Below the pieces are notes generated by a model. It searched no databases. It saw only the letters and a program-made list of their open reading frames with translations, and was not told the DNA's origin. Source: Singulisphaera sp. GP187 (GTDB taxonomy: Bacteria; Planctomycetota; Planctomycetia; Isosphaerales; Isosphaeraceae). Taken from it: DNA of 64,000 nucleotides. Below are positions 35,274 to 44,037 of the stretch, piece by piece; position 1 is the stretch's first letter; every line of letters begins with the position of its first letter. Where the stretch lies: positions 4,565,501 to 4,629,500 of the forward strand of contig NZ_FSRB01000001.1 of assembly GCF_900129635.1 (NCBI RefSeq). Reading direction: 5' to 3'. Made by a program: the position numbers and the translations under genes.

Positions 35274-36032
35274 TCAACCCCCTCCGGGCCAGACGCCCCA
35301 GGCCACCGACAGGGTCGTGATCAGGGTGATCAAGCCAAGCCCGACCAGGAGCAGGCCGAGCGCCGAGCGGATCGGCAACGACAGGGTCACGAGTTGCAGC
35401 GAGGGGGCCGCACGGCCCAGCAAGCCCAGCGCCATCCCCGCCAGGCAGAGGGCCAGGGCCGGAGGCGCGGCGGCGCGAAGCGTCAAGGCGAGCGCCTGGC
35501 CCACCTGGCCGAACGCCTGATTCACGGTCTCGACCGAGAGGCTCGCGGTTCCGGCGGGCACCACCTGATAGCTCTCGATCAGCGCCTTGACCAGCACGAC
35601 CGGGCCATCGAGCGCCAGGAAAGTCGCCAGGGCAAGCACGCCGTAGAGGTGGCCCAAGGGGGTCATCTCGTCCCCCACCTCGGGGTCAAACAGGGCCGCG
35701 GGGGAGAGCCCGGACTGGATGCCGACGATCTCGCCGGCCTGCCGCGCCCCTGCCACGATCAGGGCGGCCGACCAGCCGAGCGCGGCCCCAATCGCCGCCT
35801 CGGCCAGACAGACCCGGCCCAGATCGAGCCAACGGTCCGGAGCGGCGATCTCGCCGACCACCACCGGAACGATAATCCCCCCGAGAACGGCGACCAGGCC
35901 CAGGCGGAACCGCCAGTCCAGGCCGGACGTCGCCAGCGACGGCGCCGTCCAGGCCAGCCCGAGCACGCGCGCCAGGACCAGGGCCACCGCCCCACCATGC
36001 CCCAGAAGCCAGACCGCGTCGCTCGACATCAT
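35274..36032 (-). CDS. fliR: Flagellar export protein FliR
   Basis: The product has about 252 residues with six hydrophobic segments, typical for FliR, including 'VLGLAWTAPSLATSGLDWRFRLGLVAVLGGIIVP' and the family-like 'GIQSGLSPAALFDPEVGDEMTPLGHLYGVLALATFLALDG'. FliR assembles with FliP and FliQ into the helical export gate. Two adjacent ATG codons (36032, 36029) are candidate starts. It ends four bases before the flhB start and begins about 48 bases after fliQ ends. Confidence 0.93.
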   Translation of the reverse strand: MMSSDAVWLLGHGGAVALVLARVLGLAWTAPSLATSGLDWRFRLGLVAVLGGIIVPVVVGEIAAPDRWLDLGRVCLAEAAIGAALGWSAALIVAGARQAGEIVGIQSGLSPAALFDPEVGDEMTPLGHLYGVLALATFLALDGPVVLVKALIESYQVVPAGTASLSVETVNQAFGQVGQALALTLRAAAPPALALCLAGMALGLLGRAAPSLQLVTLSLPIRSALGLLLVGLGLITLITTLSVAWGVWPGGG

Positions 36033-36079
36033 TGGGAACACAAGGCCCCGCCGGAAAGAAAAAAAAGGGGAGAGCGCGA

Positions 36080-36346
36080 TCAAAGCATGCCGGGGATCGA
36101 CTCGATCAAGCTGGTCTCAAACGAGACCCAGCGACCGAGCAGCCAGGGCAGGATCAAAAGAAAGGCGAGCATCACCGCCACCAGGCGCGGGACCATGCCC
36201 ACCACCGGCTCGTGCAACTGGGTGAGCGTCTGGCCGATCCCGATCACCAGGCCGACCACCAGGGCCACTCCCAGGAGCGGCCCTCCCAGTTGCAGTGCAA
36301 GGCGAATCGCCTCGCGTGACCAGTCGATCACTTGTGTCAGATCCAT
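36080..36346 (-). CDS. fliQ: Flagellar export protein FliQ
   Basis: The product has 88 residues, the usual FliQ length, with two transmembrane helices: MDLTQVIDWSREAIRLALQLGGPLLGVALVVGLVIGIGQTLTQLHEPVVGMVPRLVAVMLAFLLILPWL. The QTLTQ segment between the helices is conserved in the family. It is part of the FliPQR gate. The ATG at 36346 is chosen over an upstream frame start at 36439 that would overlap fliP. Confidence 0.95.
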   Translation of the reverse strand: MDLTQVIDWSREAIRLALQLGGPLLGVALVVGLVIGIGQTLTQLHEPVVGMVPRLVAVMLAFLLILPWLLGRWVSFETSLIESIPGML

Positions 36347-36428
36347 CGACGGCCCCCGCCTCTTGGAGAATGGGCAAACCCCATCGGAATTCGATCCCAC
36401 GTTGAGATAGGTCCAAGACGAGACATGT

Positions 36429-37361
36429 TCAAGTCGCAAAACTTTGCAAGAGCATCGTCGCGACCAGCAGCCATCCGTCGGCCAGCACGAACAGAATCAG
36501 TTTCAGAGGCATGGCGATCAGCGAGGGGGGAAGCATGAACAGGCCCATCGCCGCCAGCACCGACGAGACGACCAGGTCGATCACCAGGAACGGCAGGTAG
36601 ATGTAGAAGCCGATCACGAGCGCGGTGGTCAGCTCGCTCAAGAGGAACGCCGGCGCCACCACCTGGAGCGGAAAATCCTCACCGCTGACCGGGTCGGGCT
36701 GGTTGGCCGATCCGGTGGTCGAGAGGTCGTAGAGTTGCCAGAGGTAATCCTGGTGGTTGGTTCGCTCGATCTGCTTGATCATGAAGGTCTTGATCGGCTT
36801 CGTGCCTGCATCCCAGGCCGCGGCCGCGGGCAAACGGCCCGAGGCGTAAGGCTCGATCCCGTTGACGTAAGTCACCTCGGCGACGGGCCGCATGACAAGC
36901 AGAGTGAGCAGCAGGGCCAAGGCGGAGAGGACCTGGTTGCCCGGCACCTGCGGGCTCCCGAGCGCCTGCCGCAAGAGGATCAGGACGATATTGATCCGAA
37001 CGAACGCCGTGAACATCAACACGGCCGCCGGCAGCAGCATGATCAGGAGCGGAGCTGCCATCCTGAGGGCCGTCATGACCTGTACGGGCTCGGGAGGCGC
37101 TAGGGGATCGCCCGACGGAGCCGGAGCCGAGATCGAGGAGGCAACGCCCTTCACAGCCGAGCCGGCCCCTTCCAGGGGGAGGTCGGACGAGATCGGCGGC
37201 ACCGGCCGGTTCGCCATGGCCGCCGTGGTTGTCGTCGGGGCCGTTGCAGGAGGAGGCGTGCCCAAACCGCGACCGACCGGCGGGGCGGCGCCGAGGGTCA
37301 GCAGCAACAGCGCGGTGGTGAACCCAACGGCCAGGGCCGGCTTGATTCGCCTTGTGTTCAT
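36429..37361 (-). CDS. fliP: Flagellar export protein FliP
   Basis: The product has 310 residues. A signal peptide (ALAVGFTTALLLLTLGAAPP) is followed by an unusually long Pro/Thr/Ala-rich stretch of about 60 residues, then the conserved core: ALRMAAPLLIMLLPAAVLMFTAFVRINIVLILLRQALGSPQVPGNQVLSALALLLT, FPLQVVAPAFLLSELTTALVIGFYIYLPFLVIDLVVSSVLAAMGL and MLPPSLIAMPLKLILFVLADGW. It forms the pentameric base of the export gate. The start overlaps the fliO stop by four bases. Confidence 0.96.
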   Translation of the reverse strand: MNTRRIKPALAVGFTTALLLLTLGAAPPVGRGLGTPPPATAPTTTTAAMANRPVPPISSDLPLEGAGSAVKGVASSISAPAPSGDPLAPPEPVQVMTALRMAAPLLIMLLPAAVLMFTAFVRINIVLILLRQALGSPQVPGNQVLSALALLLTLLVMRPVAEVTYVNGIEPYASGRLPAAAAWDAGTKPIKTFMIKQIERTNHQDYLWQLYDLSTTGSANQPDPVSGEDFPLQVVAPAFLLSELTTALVIGFYIYLPFLVIDLVVSSVLAAMGLFMLPPSLIAMPLKLILFVLADGWLLVATMLLQSFAT

Positions 37362-37945
37362 TCGTCGTCTCCCACCCGGCAGTCGAACCGGCCGGCCGAG
37401 GAGCCTGGTCCGATCGGTACGGAGACGGTCGGGCCACTCCGCGAGGGCGTGGTCCGAAACGCGTCACGCTCGACGGGGTCGGTGAGCTCGCCGAGGAGCG
37501 ATGGCGCCCCTTGCCCTCCGGTCCCGACGATCAAGACCCGATGGCCCACCTCAAGGAGGTAGACGGAATGTTTGGGAGAAAGCACCGTGCGACCGACCAC
37601 GCGCATCGAACCGGTGCCGTTCCGCGCGGGGAGGTAGCGCTTCGAGGCCACGCTGATCCCGCCGCAGAGGGCCAGCGCCAGGGCGATTCCGCCGGTCCCG
37701 AGCCACCAACCGCTCGAACCTTCGGGGCCCTTCGCTCCGCGCCGACTGGTCGCGCCTCGGGGCGCGAACGGCTGGCGATCGGACGAGGCTGCGGATGTGG
37801 TCGTGGAAGAGGAAGCGGGGCGAATCGCGGCCGTGGGAGGGACGTGATCGGCCCGCGTCGGAGAGCAAAGAAACGCCGAGGCCAGCGGTCCTAAGACCAC
37901 GATGGCCCCGGCGTAAATGTGGTGGCGAAGTTGCACGCTCGGCAT
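37358..37945 (-). CDS. fliO: FliO-like flagellar biosynthesis protein
   Basis: The product has about 195 residues. An N-terminal hydrophobic signal (HIYAGAIVVLGPLASAFL), a Ser/Thr-rich linker, a membrane helix (GIALALALCGGISVASKRYL) and a C-terminal FliO domain (MRVVGRTVLSPKHSVYLLEVGHRVLIVGTGGQGAPSLLGEL) follow in order. FliO helps assemble FliP. The ATG at 37945 has AAAGGA upstream; starts at 38008 and 38053 are possible. The gene overlaps fliP by four bases. Confidence 0.88.
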   Translation of the reverse strand: MPSVQLRHHIYAGAIVVLGPLASAFLCSPTRADHVPPTAAIRPASSSTTTSAASSDRQPFAPRGATSRRGAKGPEGSSGWWLGTGGIALALALCGGISVASKRYLPARNGTGSMRVVGRTVLSPKHSVYLLEVGHRVLIVGTGGQGAPSLLGELTDPVERDAFRTTPSRSGPTVSVPIGPGSSAGRFDCRVGDDE

Positions 37946-38089
37946 CCGCAAATCCTTTGCGAACTGGCCCTGGGTCTGGCTCGCCCGAGAATCGTCGCGA
38001 TTCCCCATCCTGGGTCGCTTCGAATGCTCACGGTTGAGTCCTCCCCACCCCACGAGGCCAACCTCGTGTGTGTGGGGGGTGGTCTCGAC

Positions 38090-38398
38090 CTAGGCTACCA
38101 TATCTTCAGGATCGTCAAAGGCGACTTGCCCGGCTCGACTGAGTCGACAGAGGGCGTCGACCAGAGCACGCTGGGCATTCTTCGCCGACTCGAACGAGAC
38201 GGTCCCGTATGCGTTGATCTGGGCCTCGAGCTGAACCGCCGAGGAGGACGAGAGCTTGGTGAGCAGCAGCCGCCTCAGGCCAGGCGGAGTCCCCGCCATT
38301 GCCGAGAGGAGCTGCTCGGTAGAAACTTGGTCGAGGACCGCGCGTAGGTCGGATCCGTCAAGATCCCCCAGGTCTTCGAAGTCGACGAGGTCAGACAA
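38090..38398 (-). CDS. Stand-alone FliG C-terminal domain protein
   Basis: The product has 102 residues, starting at a TTG (38398) seven bases after a perfect AGGAGG and overlapping the stop of the preceding fliG gene. The sequence MSDLVDFEDLGDLDGSDLRAVLDQVSTEQLLSAMAG...LEAQINAYGTVSFESAKNAQRALVDALCRLSRAGQVAF matches the FliG C-domain pattern (F.DL..LD...I...L..V....L..AL.G..). It has no N- or middle domain. With the gene upstream, the cell would carry two different FliG C-domains. Role inferred: part of the C-ring rotor or an accessory. An in-frame ATG at 38449 is an alternative start. Confidence 0.75.
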   Translation of the reverse strand: MSDLVDFEDLGDLDGSDLRAVLDQVSTEQLLSAMAGTPPGLRRLLLTKLSSSSAVQLEAQINAYGTVSFESAKNAQRALVDALCRLSRAGQVAFDDPEDMVA

Positions 38399-38993
38399 GG
38401 ATGGCCTCCTGACCGTTGGGGTCGGGAAGGGTGAGTCGTCCGTGGTCATGGAGACGTCGAAGCCGCTCGGCAACGTCCATCTGGGCGGCTTCGGCATCGT
38501 CGAGCCGAAAAGGGCCCAACTGATCCAAGGCCCGACTGAGTCCGCCGGCTGCAAGAGCCGACAGCGCTCGAAGGACCTTGGCGCGAACCGGGCGAGCCGC
38601 GCCACCCAGGGCCAAAGCCCAGGTCGTCACGTCCTCGTCGTGGTACGCCTCCCTGATGTCTGTATCGTCCATCTTGACCAAGTCTTCGAACACAAAGCGG
38701 AGTCTTCGCAAACCCAAGCCGTAAAATTCCTCAAGGACAGCCTGCTGTTCCGCCGGCGCAATCCGCTCGAGCCGTGCAATCTCCAAAGTCACCGCTTCGA
38801 CGGCCGATCGATCGAGTTGTGCCAATAATTGCGAAGCGAGCGGTTGCTCCAAACTCACCAAAAGAATGGCCGCCTTGCGAATCGGGGCCGACTCGTCGCT
38901 GAGGTCCGCGTCCTGGTCATTGGAGCCCGCCGCGGCCACTCCCATGGCGGACGCTGAAGCCGGTGCTGCGCGAAGCGTTTCCAGGCGTGTCAT
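38391..38993 (-). CDS. fliG: Short FliG-like rotor protein lacking the middle domain
   Basis: The product has 200 residues against about 330 for typical FliG. Residues 38-91 match the FliG N-domain (IRKAAILLVSLEQPLASQLLAQLDRSAVEAVTLEIARLERI...EEFY). This joins directly at residue 98 to a FliG C-domain (LRFVFEDLVKMDDTDIREAYHDEDVTTWALALGG...LRRLHDHGRL). The FliG middle domain with its EHPQ motif is absent. FliG normally connects FliF to FliM and couples to the stator. The start overlaps the fliF stop by four bases, as expected for a fliF-fliG pair. Confidence 0.85.
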   Translation of the reverse strand: MTRLETLRAAPASASAMGVAAAGSNDQDADLSDESAPIRKAAILLVSLEQPLASQLLAQLDRSAVEAVTLEIARLERIAPAEQQAVLEEFYGLGLRRLRFVFEDLVKMDDTDIREAYHDEDVTTWALALGGAARPVRAKVLRALSALAAGGLSRALDQLGPFRLDDAEAAQMDVAERLRRLHDHGRLTLPDPNGQEAILV

Positions 38994-40459
38994 GCCGCGT
39001 GTCCTCCCTGGCCGATCCAGCGATTCAGAACGCTTGCGGCGGCCTCGGGGTTATGCCGGATCAACTCACGGACCCGCTCCGAGGCGCCCGGGGTGGTCTC
39101 CGAAGCGGCGTCCACGGCAAACCGGATCCGCGCCGGCTCCGCCGCAACGGCCCGCCGCGGTCGCCTTGTCGCCAGCAGGCGAAGGCCGACGATCAGGAGC
39201 AGTCCGGCCACCCCTCCGCCCACTCCGGCCGGGATCCACCAGGAGGGGATCCGTCTCGTCTCGGGCACGGCGGGGGCGACCATCGGGTCTCGGATCACCA
39301 CCTCATCGGGGATCGTGTCGACCATGAGCTCGAACGTCCCGGTGGGCACCACGTACCCCACGGCCGTTTTGATGGTCGTTTCGGTCCGTCCCTGGAGCGC
39401 CTGGAGATCCTCCTGGGACAGGTGGCGGCTGGGCAGTGCCTTGCGATAGTAGAAGCTGCGCGGGACTCGAACCCAGATCCGGGCGAACTCGGTCTCGACG
39501 GGCGTGTGCGGGTTGGCGGAGGGGGCCGGCTCAGTCGGAGGCGCCGGGGGCGATTCCGTGTCCAGCGGTTGATTCACTCCCACGCTTGGCTCGAGGGAGT
39601 GGCGCGGCGGCTCCGCGACGACCACCGGTTCCGGGGCGGGCGGGGCGACCATCTGAACGGTGACCCGCACGTCGTTGATCCAATCGAGTTGTTGCAAGAT
39701 CTCCTGCTTGAGATCCTCTTCACGGGCCTGGGTCCGCGAGATCACATCAAGTGAGGGCTTGCTCGGATCAAGATATCGGTTCCCTTCCCGATCCATCACC
39801 GACACGGCATCCTCCTTCAGTTCGGGCTCGTTGCCCACCATGAAGGCCTTGATGCTCTGGACGGTCTTGGGGCCGATCTTCCGCGAGTCTTTGGTCTCGA
39901 GCATCACGAAGGCAGTCGTCGTCGTCGTGGGACGGCCCCCCGTCTTGGTGGGGGTCTTATAGATGTCCACCGACGCCGAGACGATCCCGTCGAGTTCGCC
40001 GATGAGGATCTCGAGGATTTCCGCCTTCGCTCGAAGCTCGCGCTGGTCTTTATCCTTGGGCAATTCCCAAGCTCTCGAGACGAGCAGGTCCTTGCGGATC
40101 TCGGAGATCGAGCGTGCGTTGATATCGAGTTTGGACAGGACGTCGGTGGCTTCTTCGTAGCGGTCGGTGGCCACACCGATCCGTCGGTCTTCGACGCTGT
40201 GCGGGATATGCGCCGCCTCGAGGGCGCGGGTGATCCGGGTGACGGCGTCGGACGGATACTGGCGGCCCTCGCCCAGGTTCTTGCCCGGCGAAGGGATGGC
40301 CGCGAAATAACCGAACCCGGCGATCGTGGCCACAATGCCGAGAACCGCGACCCAGCGCACGACGGGGCCTCGGGCCCAGACCGAGCGTTGGGCCACGGCC
40401 AGCCGGCTCAAGATCCGTTTGACCGTCGGGGCAACTGAGGGTGGACTCTCGGTCCGCAT
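38990..40459 (-). CDS. fliF: Flagellar MS-ring protein FliF
   Basis: The product has 489 residues from ATG 40459 (GGAGGAGAG upstream). A first transmembrane helix (VVRWVAVLGIVATIAGFGYFAAI) is followed by ring-building motifs (YPSDAVTRITRALEAAHIPHSV...ATDRYEEATDVLSKLDI; ELPKDKDQRELRAKAEILEILIGELDGIVSASVDI), a Pro-rich insert near 300-350, and a second helix (IPSWWIPAGVGGGVAGLLLIVGLRLL). The C-terminal tail ERVRELIRHNPEAAASVLNRWIG matches the FliG-binding segment. It forms the MS ring that nucleates the basal body. Confidence 0.95.
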   Translation of the reverse strand: MRTESPPSVAPTVKRILSRLAVAQRSVWARGPVVRWVAVLGIVATIAGFGYFAAIPSPGKNLGEGRQYPSDAVTRITRALEAAHIPHSVEDRRIGVATDRYEEATDVLSKLDINARSISEIRKDLLVSRAWELPKDKDQRELRAKAEILEILIGELDGIVSASVDIYKTPTKTGGRPTTTTTAFVMLETKDSRKIGPKTVQSIKAFMVGNEPELKEDAVSVMDREGNRYLDPSKPSLDVISRTQAREEDLKQEILQQLDWINDVRVTVQMVAPPAPEPVVVAEPPRHSLEPSVGVNQPLDTESPPAPPTEPAPSANPHTPVETEFARIWVRVPRSFYYRKALPSRHLSQEDLQALQGRTETTIKTAVGYVVPTGTFELMVDTIPDEVVIRDPMVAPAVPETRRIPSWWIPAGVGGGVAGLLLIVGLRLLATRRPRRAVAAEPARIRFAVDAASETTPGASERVRELIRHNPEAAASVLNRWIGQGGHAA

Positions 40460-40884
40460 CGACTCTCCTCCGAGCGACTCGATCGCGTCGAGGTTCGGGC
40501 CCTTGGCGACCTCCACCGCGATGGAACAAGGACGGGTAAACCCGACCCGAACCATCACCCCGGGGAGATCCACCGGCCCGCCACGGCGCAACAACAAGCA
40601 GCGGGGACGGGGAAAGCGAATGGGATAGACCCGAACGGCCCACGAAACGAAGCGAACGAGTGGAACGAGTCCCCACGCCCCTTCACCAAGCGGCCGCTAT
40701 CCCTTCCATGGGATCACGGAGTCTGTCGCATCCTGCGAGGGGAGTGTTATCCACAATCAGCCTGGTTTGTCAATCGCGTGTGGTCTGTCGAACGCATTGA
40801 TGAAGCGCCGAGGATTCAACGTCCTCGCCCTCACGTTTTCAAAGGGCGTGCGACCCGCTTGGCGAACCTGCGCCGTTTCGAACG
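40460..40884. other. Intergenic region upstream of fliF
   Basis: It should carry the promoter of the flagellar series. It holds a short hairpin (CGAGGA/TCCTCG, about 40812-40830) and one TTATCCACA (40747-40755) matching a DnaA-box consensus. Neither is enough to assign a function. Confidence 0.4.
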
Positions 40885-40923
40885 AAAAAAAAACGGCCGG
40901 CACATCCAGAGATGTGCCGGCCG
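40885..40923 (-). terminator. Rho-independent terminator of the secreted-protein gene
   Basis: On the minus strand CGGCCGGCACATC and GATGTGCCGGCCG form a 13-bp perfect stem with a TCTG loop, followed by nine T. It lies 65 bases after the stop of the gene at 40988-41563. Confidence 0.93.
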
Positions 40924-40987
40924 CTGGGGTCTAAGACTCAATCGTTTGGACGACTGATCTCAGGAAGCAGTCGAGGCGAGAGCCAGC

Positions 40988-41563
40988 TCAGTTACCCGAG
41001 GGGGTCGAGAAGAGCAGGCTGCTCTGGGGGGCGTTGGCCGGAGCCGGGGGAGCCGGAGCCGGGGTGGGGGCGACTTCCGGGGCGGGCGGGGCTTCGTCGC
41101 TCGCCGGGGCCGGGGTCACAACCGAGGTCGCCTGGGGAGCAGCGTAGGCCTGGCCGCTACCGTAGGCCTGGGGGCTGCTGTAGCTCTGGGGGCTGGTGTA
41201 ACCCTGGGGGCTGGCGTAACCCTGGCTCGAGGGGAAAACCGTCGGGCCGCAGGTGTCGCAGCTCGGGGTGCCGCAAGCGTTGCTCTTATGACCCCAAACC
41301 CGCTTCTTCTTCAGGACCCATTCGTAGCTGTAAACCTTGGGCTTGTGCAGGCCGCTGAACAGATTCTTCAGGCCGCAGCTCTTGGCGGGTGCACAGCCGG
41401 TGTCGCACTGAGCCGAGGCAACGACGGGAGCGTACTGGGGGCTGGGGGCCACACCCTGGGGCGAGGCAAGGCCGGTGTCGTGTCCGAACAGGCCCGCCTG
41501 GCTCACGCTACCGAAACCAAGGGCGAGGGCCAGACCGAGGCTCAAAGTCAAGGGCTTCAACAT
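40988..41563 (-). CDS. Secreted low-complexity protein with SPQ(A/G/S)Y repeats
   Basis: The product has 191 residues. A signal peptide (MLKPLTLSLGLALALGFGSVSQAG) is followed by a cysteine-containing region (CDTGCAPAKSCGLKNLFSGL...KPKVYSYEWVLKKKRVWGHKSNACGTPSCDTCG), then tandem five- to seven-residue repeats of the type GY-(A/T/S)-SPQ between about residues 108 and 145, and a Pro/Ala/Glu-rich tail. The seven cysteines suggest disulfides. Its own strong terminator and a spaced upstream region indicate a single-gene unit. It is probably a wall or matrix protein; no family was recognised. Confidence 0.85.
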   Translation of the reverse strand: MLKPLTLSLGLALALGFGSVSQAGLFGHDTGLASPQGVAPSPQYAPVVASAQCDTGCAPAKSCGLKNLFSGLHKPKVYSYEWVLKKKRVWGHKSNACGTPSCDTCGPTVFPSSQGYASPQGYTSPQSYSSPQAYGSGQAYAAPQATSVVTPAPASDEAPPAPEVAPTPAPAPPAPANAPQSSLLFSTPSGN

Positions 41564-42007
41564 GGGAGACAGATCTCCTTAGCATTCGTTTCGATCAAGA
41601 GAAGGTGAATCCGGCCAGCCGGTCCACTCTTCGCTTTATTGTTTGGCCGAGTCACGGTATCTCCTGTCAGCGGGTTTTCCCGAACCCGAGGCCTTGCGGC
41701 CCAACCTTCCAGGCGATACCACCCATTTCGGTGCTCCCGAGTCCTCGCCGTGGCTAACCTTGGCGAGCCAACCTTTGTATCGTCATGCCAGGGTTCTCCC
41801 TTGAGGTCGCTTCGCGTTTTGTAGCAACGAGTTACGGCGATCATCCTTGACGATCGTCCCGGTCGGGCAATCCTGGCAATCTACAGAAACAGGTGGGGCC
41901 ACCCATTCCGGATAATCCGATTTGTCGCGCCAGGCCTAGTTTTCCCAATACAGAAGGTTTGCCCGATTCGTACGGTCAGGGCGGTCATTCCCGGGTCCCT
42001 GACTTCG
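41564..42007. other. Intergenic region
   Basis: No gene was supported. The segment next to 41564 should contain the promoter of the secreted-protein gene (ribosome site AAGGAGAT just before its ATG). Nothing else stands out. Confidence 0.4.
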
Positions 42008-42054
42008 AAAAAAAACCGCCCGAGGGGCGTCGACATCGTCAACGCCCCTCGGGC
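42008..42054 (-). terminator. Rho-independent terminator of the glycosyltransferase gene
   Basis: Minus-strand GCCCGAGGGGCGT pairs with ACGCCCCTCGGGC (13 bp) around an 11-base loop and is followed by eight T. It is located about 130 bases after the stop of the gene at 42187-44037. Confidence 0.92.
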
Positions 42055-42186
42055 AGCGGAGTTTGAACGGGTTAGGAAAAATAGGCTAACGACTCAGGGT
42101 TATCACTCGTGAGATTAAGGACCGGAGCCCGAGCGCCCCAGTGACACAGAGGGCTCGGCCTCTGCTCCGTACGAACGCAAACGGCC

Positions 42187-44037
42187 TTATCGTCGACGCG
42201 CCTCGTCGGGCTTGGTGGCGATGCCCGAGGGCTGGGTCGCGCGGAGCAGGACGAGTTCGTTGCGGACCAGGCCCTCCTCGATATAGGCCGGCGTCGCCAG
42301 GCCGGCCAGGGCCGGGGCGAACGAGTCATAAAGCTTCTTACGAATCAAGACGTAAGGAGACGTCCGGTCGGGGGAGGTCATCCACGCCACGAGCAGTTTC
42401 TTCTCGGCCTCTTGCCGCTTGAGCGGGTCGAGCTCGAGCTGCCCGTTGCGGAAATCGTTGTCGAGGTCGAACCCTTTGTTGTACCGGGGCTGGCTGCCCG
42501 GTACCGGGACCAGGGCACGGTCGCTCAGATAGAACCAGAGGCCCTCGTCGAGTTCCTCGAAGAACATGATCGTCCGCTCGCTCGGCGGCAGGATCTTCTG
42601 GAGTGAGGCGGCCAGGGCGCGGTGACTGCGTGCGGCATTATGTCGCGGAGCGATCGCGCCGTAGATGATCAGGACGCCGATCGCCCAGGCCCCGACCAAC
42701 GGAGCCAGGGCTCCGGCGTCGGCCCCGCGCCGCCAGGCCCAGGCGCTCAGCACCACGCCGACCATGGCCACGACGGAGAAAACCGCGATCGGCGCAAAGT
42801 AGGGAGGAGCGACTTGCCTTGCGATCACAGGGGCGATGGCCGCCGCCACGAACATTCCCACCCAGTGCACCTGGAGGAACCGCCGGGCCCCCACTCGCTT
42901 CGACGCGAGGTCGCGGGCCGCTCGCGTGAGGCGAACCCACTCCACTCCCACCAGGAGCGCCACCCCCGGGAGACAAGGAAGATAGTAGTTCGGCTTGGCG
43001 ACCGACCAGAGGCAGAACATCGCCAGGTTGCTGACCGCCCAGGACCAGGGGAACCAGATCCGCGGTCGATACTGTCGCCCTCGAGGCAGGAATGGCAACA
43101 GCAACCCCGTCGTCGCGAGCACGACCCAGGGCGCGGTCATCATCGGCCACTCGACGGCCAGGATCTCGTGGTGCCGGTGATGCGTGACCCCGGCTGTCCC
43201 CGCCTTCTGGCCCATCTCCAGATACCAGACCCGCGCGGCGAGCGGATCATTGAGCAAGACCGGCACCGGCCAGCTCAAGGCCAGCACCAGGAACACCAGG
43301 ACGCCCCGCCAGTCGGTCAGAAGGCCAAGGCTCTCGCGGAATCGACCCGAGACCACCATGTAAGGGGCCAACGCCAAGGCGGCCAGGATCAGGATGATCG
43401 GGCCCTTGGTCAGAAACCCAAGTCCGAGCGCCGCGTAGAACAGCAAGTTCCAGTTTCGCCCCCCCACGGGCGACCCAACGGCCTCAACCTCAGCCTCGAG
43501 CCCCTCCGGGGCCGGGTCAGGGCTCTCGCCCATTTCCGGGGCATTCCCGTTCAGGCGCCGCCAGGCCGCGTACAGGGCGAGCGTCGTGAAGAAGGCGAGC
43601 GGCCCGTCGTTGCCCGCCTGCCGGAGCTCGCTGATGAAAAAGCCGATCGACGTAAGCACCAGGCCCGCCGAGAGACCGACCGCGCGGCCCCCGAGCCGGC
43701 AGCCCAGGCCGTAGACCAAGGCCACCGTCCCAATCGCCGCCAGGGCGCTGGGCAGGCGAACGATCCATTCGTCACGCCGGCCAGTCAAGGTGATCAACGA
43801 CGCGATCGTCCAGCGCGGCAGCGGGGGCTTCTCGAGCCGGGGCCGCCCCTGGATCTGCGCGATCCGCCAGTGATTGTGGTCGACCGTGTCGAGCGCTTCG
43901 GCCGAGGCGCGTTGCTCCCGCTTGCCCCAGATGTCCACCGCGCCAAGGCAACCCAGGAATACCAAGCCCGCCAGGACGGCCAGCACGGCCTCCATTCCCC
44001 AGCGCTGAGTCCACCCCTTTATGGCCAACGTCGGCAT
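42187..44037 (-). CDS. GT39/ArnT-like membrane glycosyltransferase
   Basis: The product has 616 residues with about eleven hydrophobic segments. The first periplasmic loop has the Asp/Glu-containing signature after the first helix (LGAVDIWGKREQRASAEALDTVDHNHWRIAQIQGRPRLEKPPLPRW), and 'YGLGCRLGGRAVGLSAGLVL' follows as in ArnT/PMT-type enzymes. These transfer sugars from polyprenyl-phosphate donors to lipids or proteins at the outer face of the membrane. A C-terminal soluble domain is present. The ATG at 44037 (ribosome site GGGAGGGGA) is preferred over 44157. Confidence 0.88.
   Translation of the reverse strand: MPTLAIKGWTQRWGMEAVLAVLAGLVFLGCLGAVDIWGKREQRASAEALDTVDHNHWRIAQIQGRPRLEKPPLPRWTIASLITLTGRRDEWIVRLPSALAAIGTVALVYGLGCRLGGRAVGLSAGLVLTSIGFFISELRQAGNDGPLAFFTTLALYAAWRRLNGNAPEMGESPDPAPEGLEAEVEAVGSPVGGRNWNLLFYAALGLGFLTKGPIILILAALALAPYMVVSGRFRESLGLLTDWRGVLVFLVLALSWPVPVLLNDPLAARVWYLEMGQKAGTAGVTHHRHHEILAVEWPMMTAPWVVLATTGLLLPFLPRGRQYRPRIWFPWSWAVSNLAMFCLWSVAKPNYYLPCLPGVALLVGVEWVRLTRAARDLASKRVGARRFLQVHWVGMFVAAAIAPVIARQVAPPYFAPIAVFSVVAMVGVVLSAWAWRRGADAGALAPLVGAWAIGVLIIYGAIAPRHNAARSHRALAASLQKILPPSERTIMFFEELDEGLWFYLSDRALVPVPGSQPRYNKGFDLDNDFRNGQLELDPLKRQEAEKKLLVAWMTSPDRTSPYVLIRKKLYDSFAPALAGLATPAYIEEGLVRNELVLLRATQPSGIATKPDEARRR

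Noticed and set aside
40747..40755. TTATCCACA, a perfect DnaA-box consensus, upstream of fliF
   Set aside because: A single box without further boxes, AT-rich unwinding region or replication genes does not support an origin.
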